From the NCBI RefSeq assembly GCF_014839805.1, contig NC_051116.1, forward strand, positions 930,001 through 994,000: a DNA stretch of 64,000 bases. Reading direction: 5' to 3'. The stretch is from Manduca sexta (taxonomy: Eukaryota > Arthropoda > Insecta > Lepidoptera > Sphingidae). The notes below the pieces were generated by a model. The model did no database searches and was not told where the DNA came from. It worked only from the letters and a program-made list of their open reading frames with translations. Shown in pieces: positions 51,666 through 63,278 of the stretch. Each line of letters begins with the position of its first letter. Positions within the stretch are counted from its first letter, which is position 1. Position numbers and translations under genes: made by a program.

Positions 51666-51892
51666 GCGGCGATTGCCTAGTTGGGTTTGGAACATATTGC
51701 CAAAATGAATGTCCGCAGGTTCAAATCCCAAGGACACACACCTCTGACTGCTTTGTGAACTATCGCTTGCTTTAACGGTGAAGGAAAACATCGTGAAGAA
51801 ACACACCTGAGAAATTCTCTATTGGAATTTTGAGGGTGTGTGCCCCGTGTCCAGCAGTGGAACAGTATATAATACAAGTCTGATATTATTAT
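51666..51892 (+). repeat. SINE family A with internal deletion
   Basis: 'gcggcgattgcctagttggg', 'aatgtccgcaggttcaaatc', 'ggtgaaggaaaacatcgtga' and 'agtggaacagtatataatac'. The 'gccagcgtggtgg' block between 51838 and 51848 is deleted. Confidence 0.88.
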
Positions 51893-52287
51893 AAAGTACT
51901 CCTTTCAAACATCTTTCCCTTCACTCTACAACCTACCAACATTAGTGGAATAATCAAAATGATATAAAACTTAAATTAACCCAAATTATCTACCCCACCA
52001 CTGGTACCCAGAACAGGTCATTACAATACGTTTTGATCACGATTATGTTAATTAATAACGAGAACTCGATATTGGTATTATGAATTTGTTACAGCCGAAA
52101 TTCATTTAATTTTCCTGTATTTACATATTTTGCATTTATACCCAAATTATACCTACATCCGTCCTTGTCATGATTAGGGGAGAGCTCAACACTCAATGGT
52201 ATTGAATTAACGATTTTTTTGGTAGCAATAATATAGATTTTACTACAATGATTAGATGATTGACAAACATTGATGTATCTACATGGA
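51893..52287. other. Unassigned DNA
   Basis: Nothing recognisable. Confidence 0.4.
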
Positions 52288-52530
52288 CTGACTGCCTCGG
52301 TGGCGTAGTTGGGAGGTGTCCGGTTCGAATCCCGGGTCATGGAGATACTGGGTTATTTACTCAGTACTACCTGTATCGGCCCGGAGTCTGGAATGGTGCC
52401 TAATAAATTGCAATACGCCCATTTTCTATACTATAATCTTTGACCTAAGATAGCTGGCGAAAAGTGCGTGTTTTACACTCATGCCGATCTCTGAAGGAAA
52501 AAGATGTGAGTCTATATATGTATGTAAATC
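52288..52530 (+). repeat. SINE family B subfamily with shortened tRNA head
   Basis: Head 'gactgcctcggtggcgtagt' runs straight into 'ggttcgaatcccgggtcatg', so the anticodon region is deleted. The body is 'atcggcccggagtctggaat' and the end 'tctgaaggaaaaagatgtga' plus 'tatatgtatgtaa'. Confidence 0.85.
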
Positions 52531-53644
52531 ACAGGAGGTTAAAATCGTCTTCGATGCAAACTGCAAAGCCCTAATTTGTTATTTATTAAGCCTAATTTTG
52601 TAGGCAGCAACGCATACAGGGTGGTCCTGTCAGTCTATTTTCAATTTTACCTATTTTATGTTAATACGATGCAAATAATTATCACAATATTTATGGACCA
52701 ATTAGGCAATGTCGAAATTTTAACCTCCAATTAACAACCTATTACCGTCAATAACATAATATTATTTTATTTTGTAATTTTATCCAGATGTTAATTGTGT
52801 GAGAATGCTGTGCATGCGTTTAATAGTAGTATCAGAATTTTTATTGTTATTTATTATTTGTGATTTTTAGATGCATGTGTTACAGGTGTGTTATTTAATA
52901 AATAATAATATATAAGATACCACCAATAAATCTATTTAATCTATATATACCTCTTTGGAAATAACTTGTCCTTGAAATCAAGGTATTTAAAACGAGAGTT
53001 ATGCAACTGCTGCTGGACTGAATGGATTTGCAATATATTATATTTATTTATTTATCCTATTATTATATCTGAAATGTCTATATACTTTAAAATTATTCTA
53101 TCCCACCATTTGTGTATAACCTACCTTGTTTATCCAAACCAAAAGGTCGATTGGTAGAAAATGCCTTTGCTATAAACTCCGCCTATATACTTCTCTATAA
53201 TGTGTATAAATAAATACCATAATAAGCGGGTAATTTGTAACTACATTTATTATATTATCACTAACACAATCTTGACAACATAGTTGATTATAATGATTGT
53301 GTTTTGCCTTATTATGAACTGAATTTACTTATGATTTAAGGCCTCTTTTACAATAATGATATTCACTAGTTAACGTATTAGCTAGCTAATGTGAATATAT
53401 TTATTTAGGGCACGGTTGAATTTTGCATTTAATAACTCTTATAGCTATTAATTTAGCGACGTTTGTTGTTTGGCAATTCTAATGCTTTTTACTATAAAAG
53501 TTCATGGAGAAAATTGATGTAAAACGGTTAATGTTGATAATATTTATTGCTATTTAATTGGTAATGTTATTGACTTTTGTATTTGACCCTATTACTGTCT
53601 CTATTTTAAAGGTTTGTTAGAATAGGAAGTTGTCATCGTTATTT
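52531..53644. other. Unassigned AT-rich DNA
   Basis: No exon or named repeat recognised. Confidence 0.4.
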
Positions 53645-53957
53645 ATTTTTTATTGCTTTGAATGACGAGACGAGCTTGCCGTTCGTCTGATGGTAAGCGA
53701 TACGTCCGCCCATAATCATTAGAAACACCATACAACATCTTGAATTATAAAGTATTGTTTCGTATTCCACTGCGCTCGCCATCCTGAGAGATGAGATGAC
53801 GTCTTATTATGTCCAGTAGTTACACTGGCAGTCATAGCCCTTCAAACCGGAACACAACAGTGACTACACACTGCTGCTTGGCGGTAAAAATAGGCATTGC
53901 GGTGGTACCTACCCAGGCAGACTCTCACATATGAAAGAACTACCACCGTTATAAACT
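53645..53957 (+). repeat. Repeat family E, near full length
   Basis: 'attgctttgaatgacgagac', 'ttcgtctgatggtaagcgat', 'cactgcgctcgccatcctga', 'ccttcaaaccggaacacaac' and 'ggtacctacccaggcagact'. Confidence 0.92.
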
Positions 53958-54089
53958 CTGACCATCTATACAAAACGTAGCGTTTATTCAGTTCAAAATG
54001 TGCTAATTTTATTTCAAACATATTCCTTCATCTAATTAATGTTACGGTATCATCTTACATATACCCGTTCTAAAACAATACATACCGCA

Positions 54090-54200
54090 TAACACCGTCC
54101 CCTTGTTTGTGGGGCGAAAGGGCCGCAGTGCGTTGACATCTGCCGCCGTGCCGAGATAGCGTTCACCCCAACAGAATAAGGGTTGACGCAGATGAATCGA
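54090..54200 (-). repeat. Possible LINE 3' remnant, GC-rich
   Basis: Reverse reading 'gcacggcggcagatgtcaac' and 'gcactgcggccctttcgccc' resembles 3' parts of lepidopteran retroelements from memory. No second copy is present here. Confidence 0.4.
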
Positions 54201-54575
54201 CTTCAACAGAATATTTACTAAATGCTTAAGGTGTGTAGCATCTATTTGTATAGATCAGTCAATTATGGCCTTATTATGTATCAATTATACATGACATACC
54301 GCTCATTTTGCGTTGGGGGTTAAAAAGAGACAGTCAAATTACTAGTCTTTTCTTTAATTTTAGAATCTTTAAATGTTATTCTTCCACACTGTTTTAATTG
54401 GTAGAATATTACATAGATTTGGTGAATTTCTTAGCAATGGTTTGAAAAAAGAAGGTTTATTTCCCAACATCTTTAACATGTCAAACCAAAACATTCAAAT
54501 TTGAATTACGAATCGGCAAACTGATAATCTACGCACTCGTTAAAACAAAATTATAAATACATACATTCGTCTATC

Positions 54576-54611
54576 ATCATCATCAGCCTACAGCTGTCCA
54601 CTGCTGAACAT
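54576..54611 (-). repeat. 36-nt arm, inverted partner at 55622-55657
   Basis: 'cagcctacagctgtccactg' core. This matches the reverse complement of the right arm at 35 of 36 positions. Confidence 0.85.
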
Positions 54612-55519
54612 CGTCCATTCTTCAAATACTTAATATTGGAATAGGGCGATAAGTGTGCGTCAACCTTTAGGTGTAAGTGTTCGCAGATGCTAACGGTAGT
54701 ACTACGACATATTGACTAGGGCTTTAGGGGGTTAGAATTGTTCTTTATTATGTATGGTCTTGGCGAGTTGTTACCATACATTCAAAAAAAAGATTACATT
54801 ATTAAAAAAAAATACTACGAAAATCTAAAGACTACTCATAGCATTTCGTATCTGAGATGATAATCTACGAAGTTAATAATACAGTTTGAGTTTACATTAA
54901 AAAAAAAATTACACCGATAATTAATCTTAAAAAAAATAAACAACTATCAAAACTAAACCGCAAACACATTTTTTCCCGCAAATCGTTATCGCAAACTAAT
55001 TTCGCTATTCGACCAAGATCAATTGGGTTAGCGGGTCGTTGAACCCAACGTGTAGGTACGGACGGATCGCGACAATTTTAGCTATATGCACCCGGTTTCA
55101 ACATCTCTAGGTCATGACAGACGGATAGATAAAAACACAATTGAATCACTCGCATCTCATCTAAGTCATTTTAATGATTCATTTAAACAAGCTTTTACGA
55201 ATATAATATTGTGCAATAATATCTTGATTTTTAAGTAATTTTTCACTGATTTAAATGCCATATTACGATTTGTTTTTGTTTTTTTATAATCTTGTCTAAA
55301 AACTCTTATTAGATTGTTCTTTAAGATTTGTTTATGTTTAACTAAAATTTTCTCCATAGGTTGTGACAGTTTTTAACTACAGCAGCTTTTATCGTTTACT
55401 TTTGTTTCTGTGGTTTTAAATATGATTCAAATGAAAATTTTATTTATTTAACACTTATAATACTTTTTCTTTAATTATTTCAATCTAGTATGTAAAGATA
55501 TTACATTCTAATATTTTTT
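54612..55519. other. Unassigned AT-rich DNA between inverted arms
   Basis: A-runs at 54785-54940; no recognisable coding frame. Confidence 0.4.
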
Positions 55520-55660
55520 TATTAACGTTGACTTTGTACCCGATTTGATAAAGTGCATACAAATGGAAAAACACGACGTTGCTCGTATTTGACCGAGCAG
55601 CGTGGCGCGCTTTGTTATGCTATGTTCAGCAGTGGACAGCTGCAGGCTGATGATGATGCT
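55520..55660 (+). repeat. Retroelement 3' end ending in 'gatgatgatg'
   Basis: 'accgagcagcgtggcgcgct' and 'gttcagcagtggacagctgc', then 'ggctgatgatgatg'. I recognise this as a 3' terminus shared by many lepidopteran non-LTR elements. Confidence 0.65.
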
Positions 55661-55794
55661 CGTATGTGCGAGATGGGTTTCCGGTATTAACCGATGTGAA
55701 TGCAGTCAACCGACGCAACATCCTTGTTCACGATTATTTGCCAGTTGAAGGTTTAAATTTTACGAACGGGAATCTAATGTATTAATACTAAAAG

Positions 55795-55895
55795 TGAACA
55801 GAGGTTCATGTTTATTTGCCATACATATAGGTGGCGAAGTGTGAAATTTTCCGAAAAGGAACCTGATGTTCCAATACCAATTCGTTAGATTTAAG
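55795..55895 (-). repeat. Two-copy cassette I (copy 2)
   Basis: 'ggtggcgaagtgtgaaattt' and 'tccgaaaaggaacct' are the reverse of 50753-50832. Confidence 0.6.
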
Positions 55896-56163
55896 CCCAT
55901 TAGTAATGAATATTAATAATTTATTTATTAGTATCATTAATTAAGATAGTTTACTTACTTAAATAACGAAAGGGAAGCCAGGAATCCGGTCATATGGACC
56001 CTACTTCACTATAACATAACTAATGGAGATACTAATTTTATTACGATGTGCGAGCATTATTGATATCATTAACATGAAGAGGTTATACATTCCTTTGCTT
56101 CGTGGTTGATAAGGTGACTTGCATTTGATGGTATTATAATTTGTTGATACATTTATATAAACA

Positions 56164-56447
56164 CTAGTTGACCCGACAGACGTTGTACCGTCTTAACTAT
56201 GAATGCAGCGCGCATTCTGTCAATCGGTGACAGTTATTTCAAACAATTGACAATTATATAAAATTAATATTTTCGTTAAGTTTCCTTAAATTTTCTAATT
56301 TTCCGCGCAATTTTTTGATGTTTTTCTTTCATAAGAACCTTCTGTTGACAATAACAAACACAACAAAAAATATGAGAAATCGGTCCAGCGGTTCACACGT
56401 GATGGCGTGACCAAGGGAAATAGGGATTCATTTTTATTTATATAAAC
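56164..56447 (+). repeat. Interspersed repeat ('actagttgacccgacagacg')
   Basis: Head 'actagttgacccgacagacg', 'ttttccgcgcaattttttga', 'ttctttcataagaaccttct', 'gaaatcggtccagcggttca' and end 'gggattcatttttatttata'. Confidence 0.85.
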
Positions 56448-56504
56448 ATACACTGCATATCATTAAACAATGGCATCTTTGCCGGCGTATAGAGTTGATA
56501 TTAC

Positions 56505-56690
56505 AAGATAAGTGTGTCACTTTCCGGGACCAGCCTGTGTATATCCAGTTCCAATAGGCCGGCATAATTGTGTCGACTGTCGAGGGGTAATCATCTCTCG
56601 TCAGTCGACATTCTATTGGACCCCACTCCACTTACCATCAGGTGCAGGGGATCACTTTGACGTGGCGTTGTAAAAAAAGCTCAGTCATAA
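56505..56690 (-). repeat. Repeat family D, reverse, good copy
   Basis: 'aggccggcataattgtgtcg', 'aatcatctctcgtcagtcga', 'ggaccccactccacttacca' and 'tcaggtgcaggggatcactt' are exact or near-exact to 27256-27472 in reverse. Confidence 0.9.
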
Positions 56691-56989
56691 TAAACATCTC
56701 TGGTTAAAAATAACCTAAATACGTAATTATCAACCAGCGTTACCTTGAAACCGAAAAAAGCAAATAATAACGTAAAAAACACACCTAAATTTGTACTTGA
56801 GTAAGGACAAATAAAATCTTACACATTCGCGCAACTAAACCGGGTCACCATTGTTTGTTTGGCTTCAAAATCACGAGTCAAAATGCGTAAAAGTGGCATA
56901 CTTTTGAGTAAATATTGACGTGTATGATTTTTTTATTATAACCGTCAAATAATTTCAGCACACTACAGCGTGCAACTACACTACACAAG

Positions 56990-57322
56990 AAGCTGTTATA
57001 GCCTAGTTGGTTGCGAAACGGACTGCCGAGACAAATATCCACAGGTTCAAAACCCAAGAAGACACACCTCTAACTTTTCTAAAATTATGTGTGTATTCTT
57101 TGTGAATTATCACTTAATTTAACGGTGAAGGAAAACATCGTGAAGAAATCTGCATACCTTAGAAGTTACCTATAGGAATTTTGAGGGTGTGTGAAGTCTA
57201 TCAATCCGCACTGAGCCAGCGTGGTGGACTAAGGCCCAATCACTCTCAGCAGCAGAGGAGGCCCGTGCCCAGCGTTGGGACAGTATATACAGAGCTGATA
57301 TTATATTATTATATATTATACG
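56990..57322 (+). repeat. SINE family A, near full length
   Basis: 'agctgttatagcctagttgg', 'ccacaggttcaaaacccaag', 'ggtgaaggaaaacatcgtga', 'gccagcgtggtggactaagg', 'tgggacagtatatacagagc' and the (tta)n tail. Confidence 0.93.
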
Positions 57323-58135
57323 TACAGCGTTCAAATTATTTGTCAGATAAGTAAACGATCTTTTGTTACAATAGCTTATACGATAGGTATACAATCTGAT
57401 CGGTGATCCCAGAGTTTCGAAGTTCGATATGGTCTCTAGATGGTTCACTACACCTTACTGACTGTCTAAATATTCAATATGGTTAACACTACGTCTGAAC
57501 CTAGCGTATGGCTAAGATCAATTCCGCCCTAATACAGTAGTAGGGTAAATAAATTTTAAATTAATATTTATATCAACATTTATTTAACACATATTAATAA
57601 AAATATTGAGACATTTTATATAAAGGATTAGAAAATGTTATAGTTCATAACAATCTCAATATTCAAAACACGAATAATTTCTAAATTATATTCCCACTAT
57701 AGTCACATAATCTACGATATTACAATTGTTATTCCATTGATCGATTGTCAATGACGATCGAACACAATGCTGACTAGACTCGACGAAACCATTGAGGAAA
57801 ACATGAGTCAACGCGGTTTGGACAATCGAAATACTTTTGTTGCTACGTCTTTTCACTTATTGGAGGACATCGATTTTATCGCGAAATTCACAAATTGTAT
57901 AACATAAAAATAATTGTCAAAAGGAAAAACTAACTAACAAATAAAATTGAGCACATTCCGATTGCGCCATAATTACTAATATTTGTATTCGTTTGAAAAA
58001 AACAAAAAATAGTGACGACTTTTACAAATAAACAAACCAAAAAGAACGACAGACCCACTTAAAAACTTTTTCACTAATAAAAGAAAAATCTTAATACGAA
58101 AACAAACGCAGAATACGACAACACAGTACCAGGTG
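57323..58135. other. Unassigned DNA
   Basis: No exon or named repeat recognised. Confidence 0.4.
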
Positions 58136-58285
58136 ATCATAAGGTCGCAGCGGTATGAAAGACGGTGGGGTAACGACCGGGCACCGCTACGCGCCAGTTT
58201 CGGGGGTCGTCGACCTAGACGACGGACGAACGACGTCCTGCGGCGGCCTCTAGCTCCGCACAGATATGGCGCCCTAGTACTCAGC
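58136..58285. other. CpG-rich block, unassigned
   Basis: About 150 bp of high GC with many CpGs, including 'gtcgtcgacctagacgac'. It is open on the minus strand (57976-58335, arginine-rich) and the plus strand (58133-58393), but neither frame has a recognisable domain or clear splice sites. Candidate promoter or first-exon DNA. Confidence 0.35.
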
Positions 58286-58867
58286 TTGTGGTTTTTTAAG
58301 AAATTTCTTTTTTTTTTAATGCAATTGTTATTCACTTACAAATCCCATCTCATGATTGATATTAGAAAAAAAAAACAGTTTTTTTTTCTATAGCTACGTG
58401 GTTGGCAAAGGATCACGTGCGACAGCTGTGGTACGTGACCACCGCCCATGCTCATACACAACAGCAGAAAAATTGTGGGTGTGTTGCCAAAATAATAAAA
58501 AAATAATTCTACATTTGGGACTAAAGATACGGATTGGTCTTTTTTAGGTAATATAAAAACAAATTATTAATTCATTCCAAAAAATCAAAGTTTTCCGAAG
58601 GCAAAGTCCCATTATCATACAGCTTTATGTCAGTAACACAGTAACCCAATTCTCAATAAACACCATATGTGACAAAATGTCTACCGGCCCTTGCCAATAT
58701 TTCAAACACCTATCGTCAAACGTGTGTTATTTCCTATCTGACTTGACGCTGTTATTATTTCAAACAGTATTTTATATTCATAATTATTACAAAAACATTT
58801 ACACTAATGACCTTTAATCTACCCAAGATCTCATTTAAATTTCCGTCAGAGTGTAGTCTATCTCTAG
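58286..58867. other. Unassigned DNA
   Basis: Nothing recognisable. Confidence 0.4.
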
Positions 58868-59172
58868 TAAGCTAGCTAGTTTGTGAGAGTCTGCCAGTGT
58901 AGATACCACCCGAATGTCTATTTAGACCGCTAATCAGCAGTTTGTAGCCACTGTTGTGTTCCGGTTTGAAGGACATTGTAGCCAGTGTAACTACTGGACA
59001 TAATGAAACTTAACATCTCATGTCTCAGGATGGCGAGCGCAGTGGAATACCGAACAATACTTTATAATTCAAAGTGTTGGATGGTGTTTCTACTGTTTAT
59101 GTCGTATCGCTTACCATCAGGCGAATGGCAAGCTAAGCTCGGCTCGTCATTCAAAGCAATAGAAAAAAAAAC
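58868..59172 (-). repeat. Repeat family E, reverse, near full length
   Basis: 'ttgtgttccggtttgaagga', 'gtgtaactactggacataat', 'aggatggcgagcgcagtgga', 'tcgcttaccatcaggcgaat' and 'ggctcgtcattcaaagcaat'. Confidence 0.9.
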
Positions 59173-60239
59173 TACTTGTAATAGGATAGTTTTGACTCAC
59201 GAAGTTTATTAGGACGATAAAATATAAAATACAAGTCTGAACGTCAAGTAAAGCGTAGCGATTGGCAGATACCAAGTCGCAAACTCGTGATAACGACAAC
59301 ATTATGTTTAATGTACGTCATTTCTATCATTCGCAATCATTGGTTGAACGGTTGGGACAATTCGACGGCAGTGATACCGTGCTGTTGATAGCGATATGAC
59401 GTCAAACCATGTTTATTAATAAAATGATTTTAAAAATATCATTTATCTTTTATTTATGCGCGTATTATTTTAAAGTTTAATTAGCTACAAGGATAACATA
59501 ACGGCAAAATCCGGCGAGGTGCATGCGAAACACAATTCTGTATTACACTCTTAAGTTTGACCACGTTTATGATGAAATATTAAAAAAATATTACATCTAA
59601 AACCTTGACTGCATAAATAATGAAAACGAGCAGTTATACGCGCTTAATCGAAATCTGAATTCGGTTTTTTCTACATATTAATACTATATTTCTGTTCGGA
59701 AGTATCAAATCTATATTGGGCATGCACAATAAGGAAATTATATTTTTGTGTACCAGTGTCTATTCATCCTTAGACTTATTAATATATCAGTACGAACACA
59801 TCTCCTTTTGCAACAGCAATTTATGGAATTAAATTTCTTTCTTTCATTTGGTTCGCAAATTTTATCTCATTTTTGTGACGTCAATAAGAAAAATGCTACA
59901 TTAATTGTCCATCAATCCGTTCAAGTAACCTATATAGCAGCATTCATTGACACTTTTAATAAATTATTATCCATTCACACAGTCTAGCGACAATTACTCA
60001 AACAACTAAAAATCATTCAAAACAAAGCCAAATTAAACGCAATGTCAAAATGACCCTGTATACAAATACAACTTAAATCTATATATAGAACAAGCCGACA
60101 CAGTCTAGACGATTAAAACGCATGCCGGCAAACCGGATGCCAATGCAGAAGCGATTTACATACTGGAAAACATATTTTGGTAAAAAAATGCACAAACCGC
60201 AAATCATTTATGTATAGTTAGGACGTGATAGGTAGAAAT
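59173..60239. other. Unassigned DNA
   Basis: No exon or named repeat recognised. Confidence 0.4.
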
Positions 60240-60304
60240 GTATAACATAGCATCACGCCTATTCTGGCTTTAAGAGGTAGGCAAACGTGTTAAGACCACA
60301 TTTT
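60240..60304 (-). repeat. Family-B-like SINE 3' fragment
   Basis: 'catagcatcacgcctattct' and 'aagaggtaggcaaacgtgt' follow the reversed 3' end. Confidence 0.45.
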
Positions 60305-60337
60305 ACCAATTATGTTAAGTCGAATGTAGACTATTGA

Positions 60338-60435
60338 GCTCACACCCGACATTCACCTCCTGTAAGCCAGGATCGGAAGTGGCTCTCATTTCATGACATT
60401 GACAGCGAAGCTCGAGGAGCCTCAGGAAACACCGA
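60338..60435 (+). repeat. Two-copy cassette H (copy 2)
   Basis: 'ctcctgtaagccaggatcgg' and 'catttcatgacattgacagc' parallel 24235-24330. Confidence 0.6.
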
Positions 60436-60612
60436 TCTTCTCTAATTCCAATGAAATAGCTTTACAGGGAACGATTCATTTATCCAGCACAATTCCATAC
60501 TCCAGGTCGACACTGGTTAGAAAAATCCCTCACTTCACCCGAGAAATCGAACTACAGATCGTGCGTGTCAAACAGCAATACAGCCTCATGGCTGTAGAAC
60601 TACGCTACCGAA

Positions 60613-60872
60613 GTACACACAACACACAACATCACGCATTTATCCCCGAAGGGGTATGCAGAGGCGCAACCGTGGCACCCACTTTTCTCCAAGTGCGTTC
60701 CGTCCCATGATGTGATAGGAGGCGAGCCTATCACCATACCGGGCACAAATTCCAGACTCCGGGCTGATACTGAGCAGAAAGACCTAAATGTCACTTTGCC
60801 CGACCCGGGATTCGAACCCAGGACCTCAGAGCGCTGCCGTACCGCGCATGCAGTTCAACTACGCCATCCAAG
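60613..60872 (-). repeat. SINE family B, reverse, near full length
   Basis: 'catttatccccgaaggggta', 'gttccgtcccatgatgtgat', 'attccagactccgggctgat', reverse B-box 'gggattcgaacccaggacct' and head 'aactacgccatccaagtag'. Very close to 17880-18152. Confidence 0.92.
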
Positions 60873-61299
60873 TAGTAAGAAAAATTAATAGTAACAATTT
60901 TTTCTTAACTCAAGATTGATGACCTTAAGGATTGGTTGCTTTCTGCAAACGTCCAATTCCACTTACCAAGAACATAATGATGCACAATAATACAAAATTA
61001 AATAACTATTCCAAACTAATTCACTGTAAAACCCATGACTCACGATACCCATTAAATAATTCGACACCAAATCAAACATCGTGATGTCGAAATTATTTGA
61101 CCATATAGATAACTGAAAGGGTTTTAATGCGATGTGCAGTGACAAACTGTTCATTAAGCGTGTTGATTAAACTAAATATACATCGTAAATTAATTTAATT
61201 ATTGGGCATTATGTGAATTATCATGTAATGTCTCAGAGTGACAAGCGCAATGCCACGCAGTGTTTGCAATTCAAAGCTGTTATATTTCTGCATTTTTCA
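60873..61299. other. Unassigned DNA with an inverted family-E scrap
   Basis: 61240-61290 ('acaagcgcaatgccacgcag') resembles a decayed reverse piece of family E just before the forward copy. Confidence 0.35.
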
Positions 61300-61546
61300 T
61301 TTTTTTTTATTGCTTTGAGTGACGACACGAGCTTGCCGTTCGCCTGATAATAAGCTATACGAACGCCCATAAACAGTAGAAACACCATCCATCACCTTGA
61401 ATTACAAAGTATTGTTTGGTATTCCACTGCGCACGCCATCCTGAGACATGAGATGTTAAGTCTCACTGTGTCCAGCAGTTACACTGGCTACAATGCCCTT
61501 CAAACCGGAACATAACAGTGACTACACTGCTGTTGATGCTAATGTC
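61300..61546 (+). repeat. Repeat family E, forward
   Basis: T-run, 'gctttgagtgacgacacgag', 'gaacgcccataaacagtaga', 'cgccatcctgagacatgaga' and 'ttcaaaccggaacataacag'. Confidence 0.9.
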
Positions 61547-62149
61547 AATACATTGGTTAATCTGAACACTTAACATCAGCCGAGCAGATTTCTCGTCCCA
61601 TCGTTTATTTGTATCAACAAAATTTATTTAATTATGGTTATATATCAAAACGAGTTAATTTTTTCTTTAATTTTGAACTTAGTATTATTTTAGTATCAAA
61701 ATATGAGATAATTTAGCCGATATATAATTTTTTATTACCTTGTCCTACAGTACAGGTTAATGAGCTATAATTTTAATAAATAATATTATTCAAAATATAC
61801 AACCTATAAATAATAAAGTAACAAAAATAAATTTTAAACAAATACCCGTTCATTTTTTGTGATTACAAGAGAATATTTTTTCAATACCTAATTATCGACT
61901 CGGTTTTTACATCAAACGTATTGTAACGATTGTCGATTACAGTAGATGGGTTTTACAAATACGAGTAATATTGCCTAACTATTATTTTCCATCAATAGCA
62001 GATATTTCAAAGAACAACATAAAAAAAGTATAAAAAACAACAGATCTTTAACTTCCTCATGTTAACTACAAACAAATCAAGTTAATTACAATCAGTAAAC
62101 AAAACAAATGACTTTGTGCAATTATAAATCATTTAAACTTAATGCCATT
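61547..62149. other. Unassigned AT-rich DNA
   Basis: Nothing recognisable. Confidence 0.4.
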
Positions 62150-62275
62150 GAAAAAGCGCTTGCGAAAGGCGGCCATTACATAAGCCGATCCGGCTCGAAG
62201 GACCGCTCTGCCAACGTGACTGGCCCCATGCCCGCTGCGTGCACGCCTCTTTGGAACACTTTCGTCGTATCAAAG
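62150..62275. other. GC-rich exon-like block, gene unknown
   Basis: A roughly 120-bp island of GC-rich, CpG-containing sequence in very AT-rich DNA. The plus-strand frame reads through 'KDRSANVTGPMPAACTPLWN' and meets a plausible donor CAAAG|GTACTT at 62275/62276. The minus strand is also open for a short MGPVTLAERSFEPDRLM frame. Neither resembles an MSK N-terminus. It could be an exon of another transcript, a non-coding first exon, or a repeat remnant. Confidence 0.3.
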
Positions 62276-63278
62276 GTACTTTACATCAACTTTGATTTAC
62301 TATATAGATTGTATCGATTTATGCCAACGAATCCTCTAATCTTAGTTAAGTATAAACTATACTGTAGACTTAAATAAGTACTAATAATTCTATAGACATT
62401 GGCATACTGTATTCTATTAAAATGAACTATATTACAAAAATGTGAAGAACATAAAAACCTCAGTTCCTATAATTTGACATGAAAAACAGTCGATTATTTA
62501 ATACATCCCCAATAAACCGGCATCTTTCACCACGCGCAGATTAACATTTCGCGCGGACAAAACAAACCAAAAAGGCGTGGCCCAGTCTATATAATACATC
62601 AAACTTTCTAAACAACATTCGTTACTTGCTAACAATTTTATTACAAGTACAGTCAGCAGGCGTCCGTCGAACGGTTGTCGATCCTAATCGCACGATTTAC
62701 AATTACAATGATTATGCGATCGGTACGATATCCTATTGTGGGTGAAACTCATTATGATGTTTGACATTGGTTTCTTAAGGCTATGACGGTACATACAGTC
62801 AGGACAGTGGTGTTTTAATTCTAAACCTTATTTTGATATTCATAGCATTCATTTTGTGCTGAAGCTGTCACTGTCAAGTCTTCTTGTGACATGGTCTATG
62901 AAATATGAATGCTAAGTTAATAATATTCTTTAATCAGCTATTGGTTAGTACCACTATCCGCTTTTTGCGTCTTCAAACCATTAAAACCTTTTAAACGATC
63001 TGTGATACAACCAAAAATCATCACTTCTACAATATAACCTATAGTTTTATCCTTCCACATCTATATTTAAAAAAAGAATTCAAAATTATTACGCGCAACT
63101 AAAACCGTACGATCACATTACCTTTGCATATTATAAAAAATGGCAACACACCAACACCGCAAGTCTTAGGGTGACCACTCTACTGTGTAAGCCTATTTAA
63201 AAATATTCAATTATAGAACAACTACAGTGTTACGCAACCGTTGCAATAATTATCCGTGCACGCGGAAGCGGTCGTGCG
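62276..63278. other. Unassigned DNA
   Basis: No exon or named repeat recognised. Confidence 0.4.

Noticed and set aside
57976..58335. 119-codon minus-strand arginine-rich open frame
   Set aside because: Length is explained by the CpG-rich block; hydrophobic and poly-Lys ends are AT-rich noise; no domain or splice support.
62150..62275. Tested as the missing N-terminal exon of the kinase
   Set aside because: No frame gives a glycine-loop-preceding sequence and there is no phase-1 donor that would join the exon at 37469.
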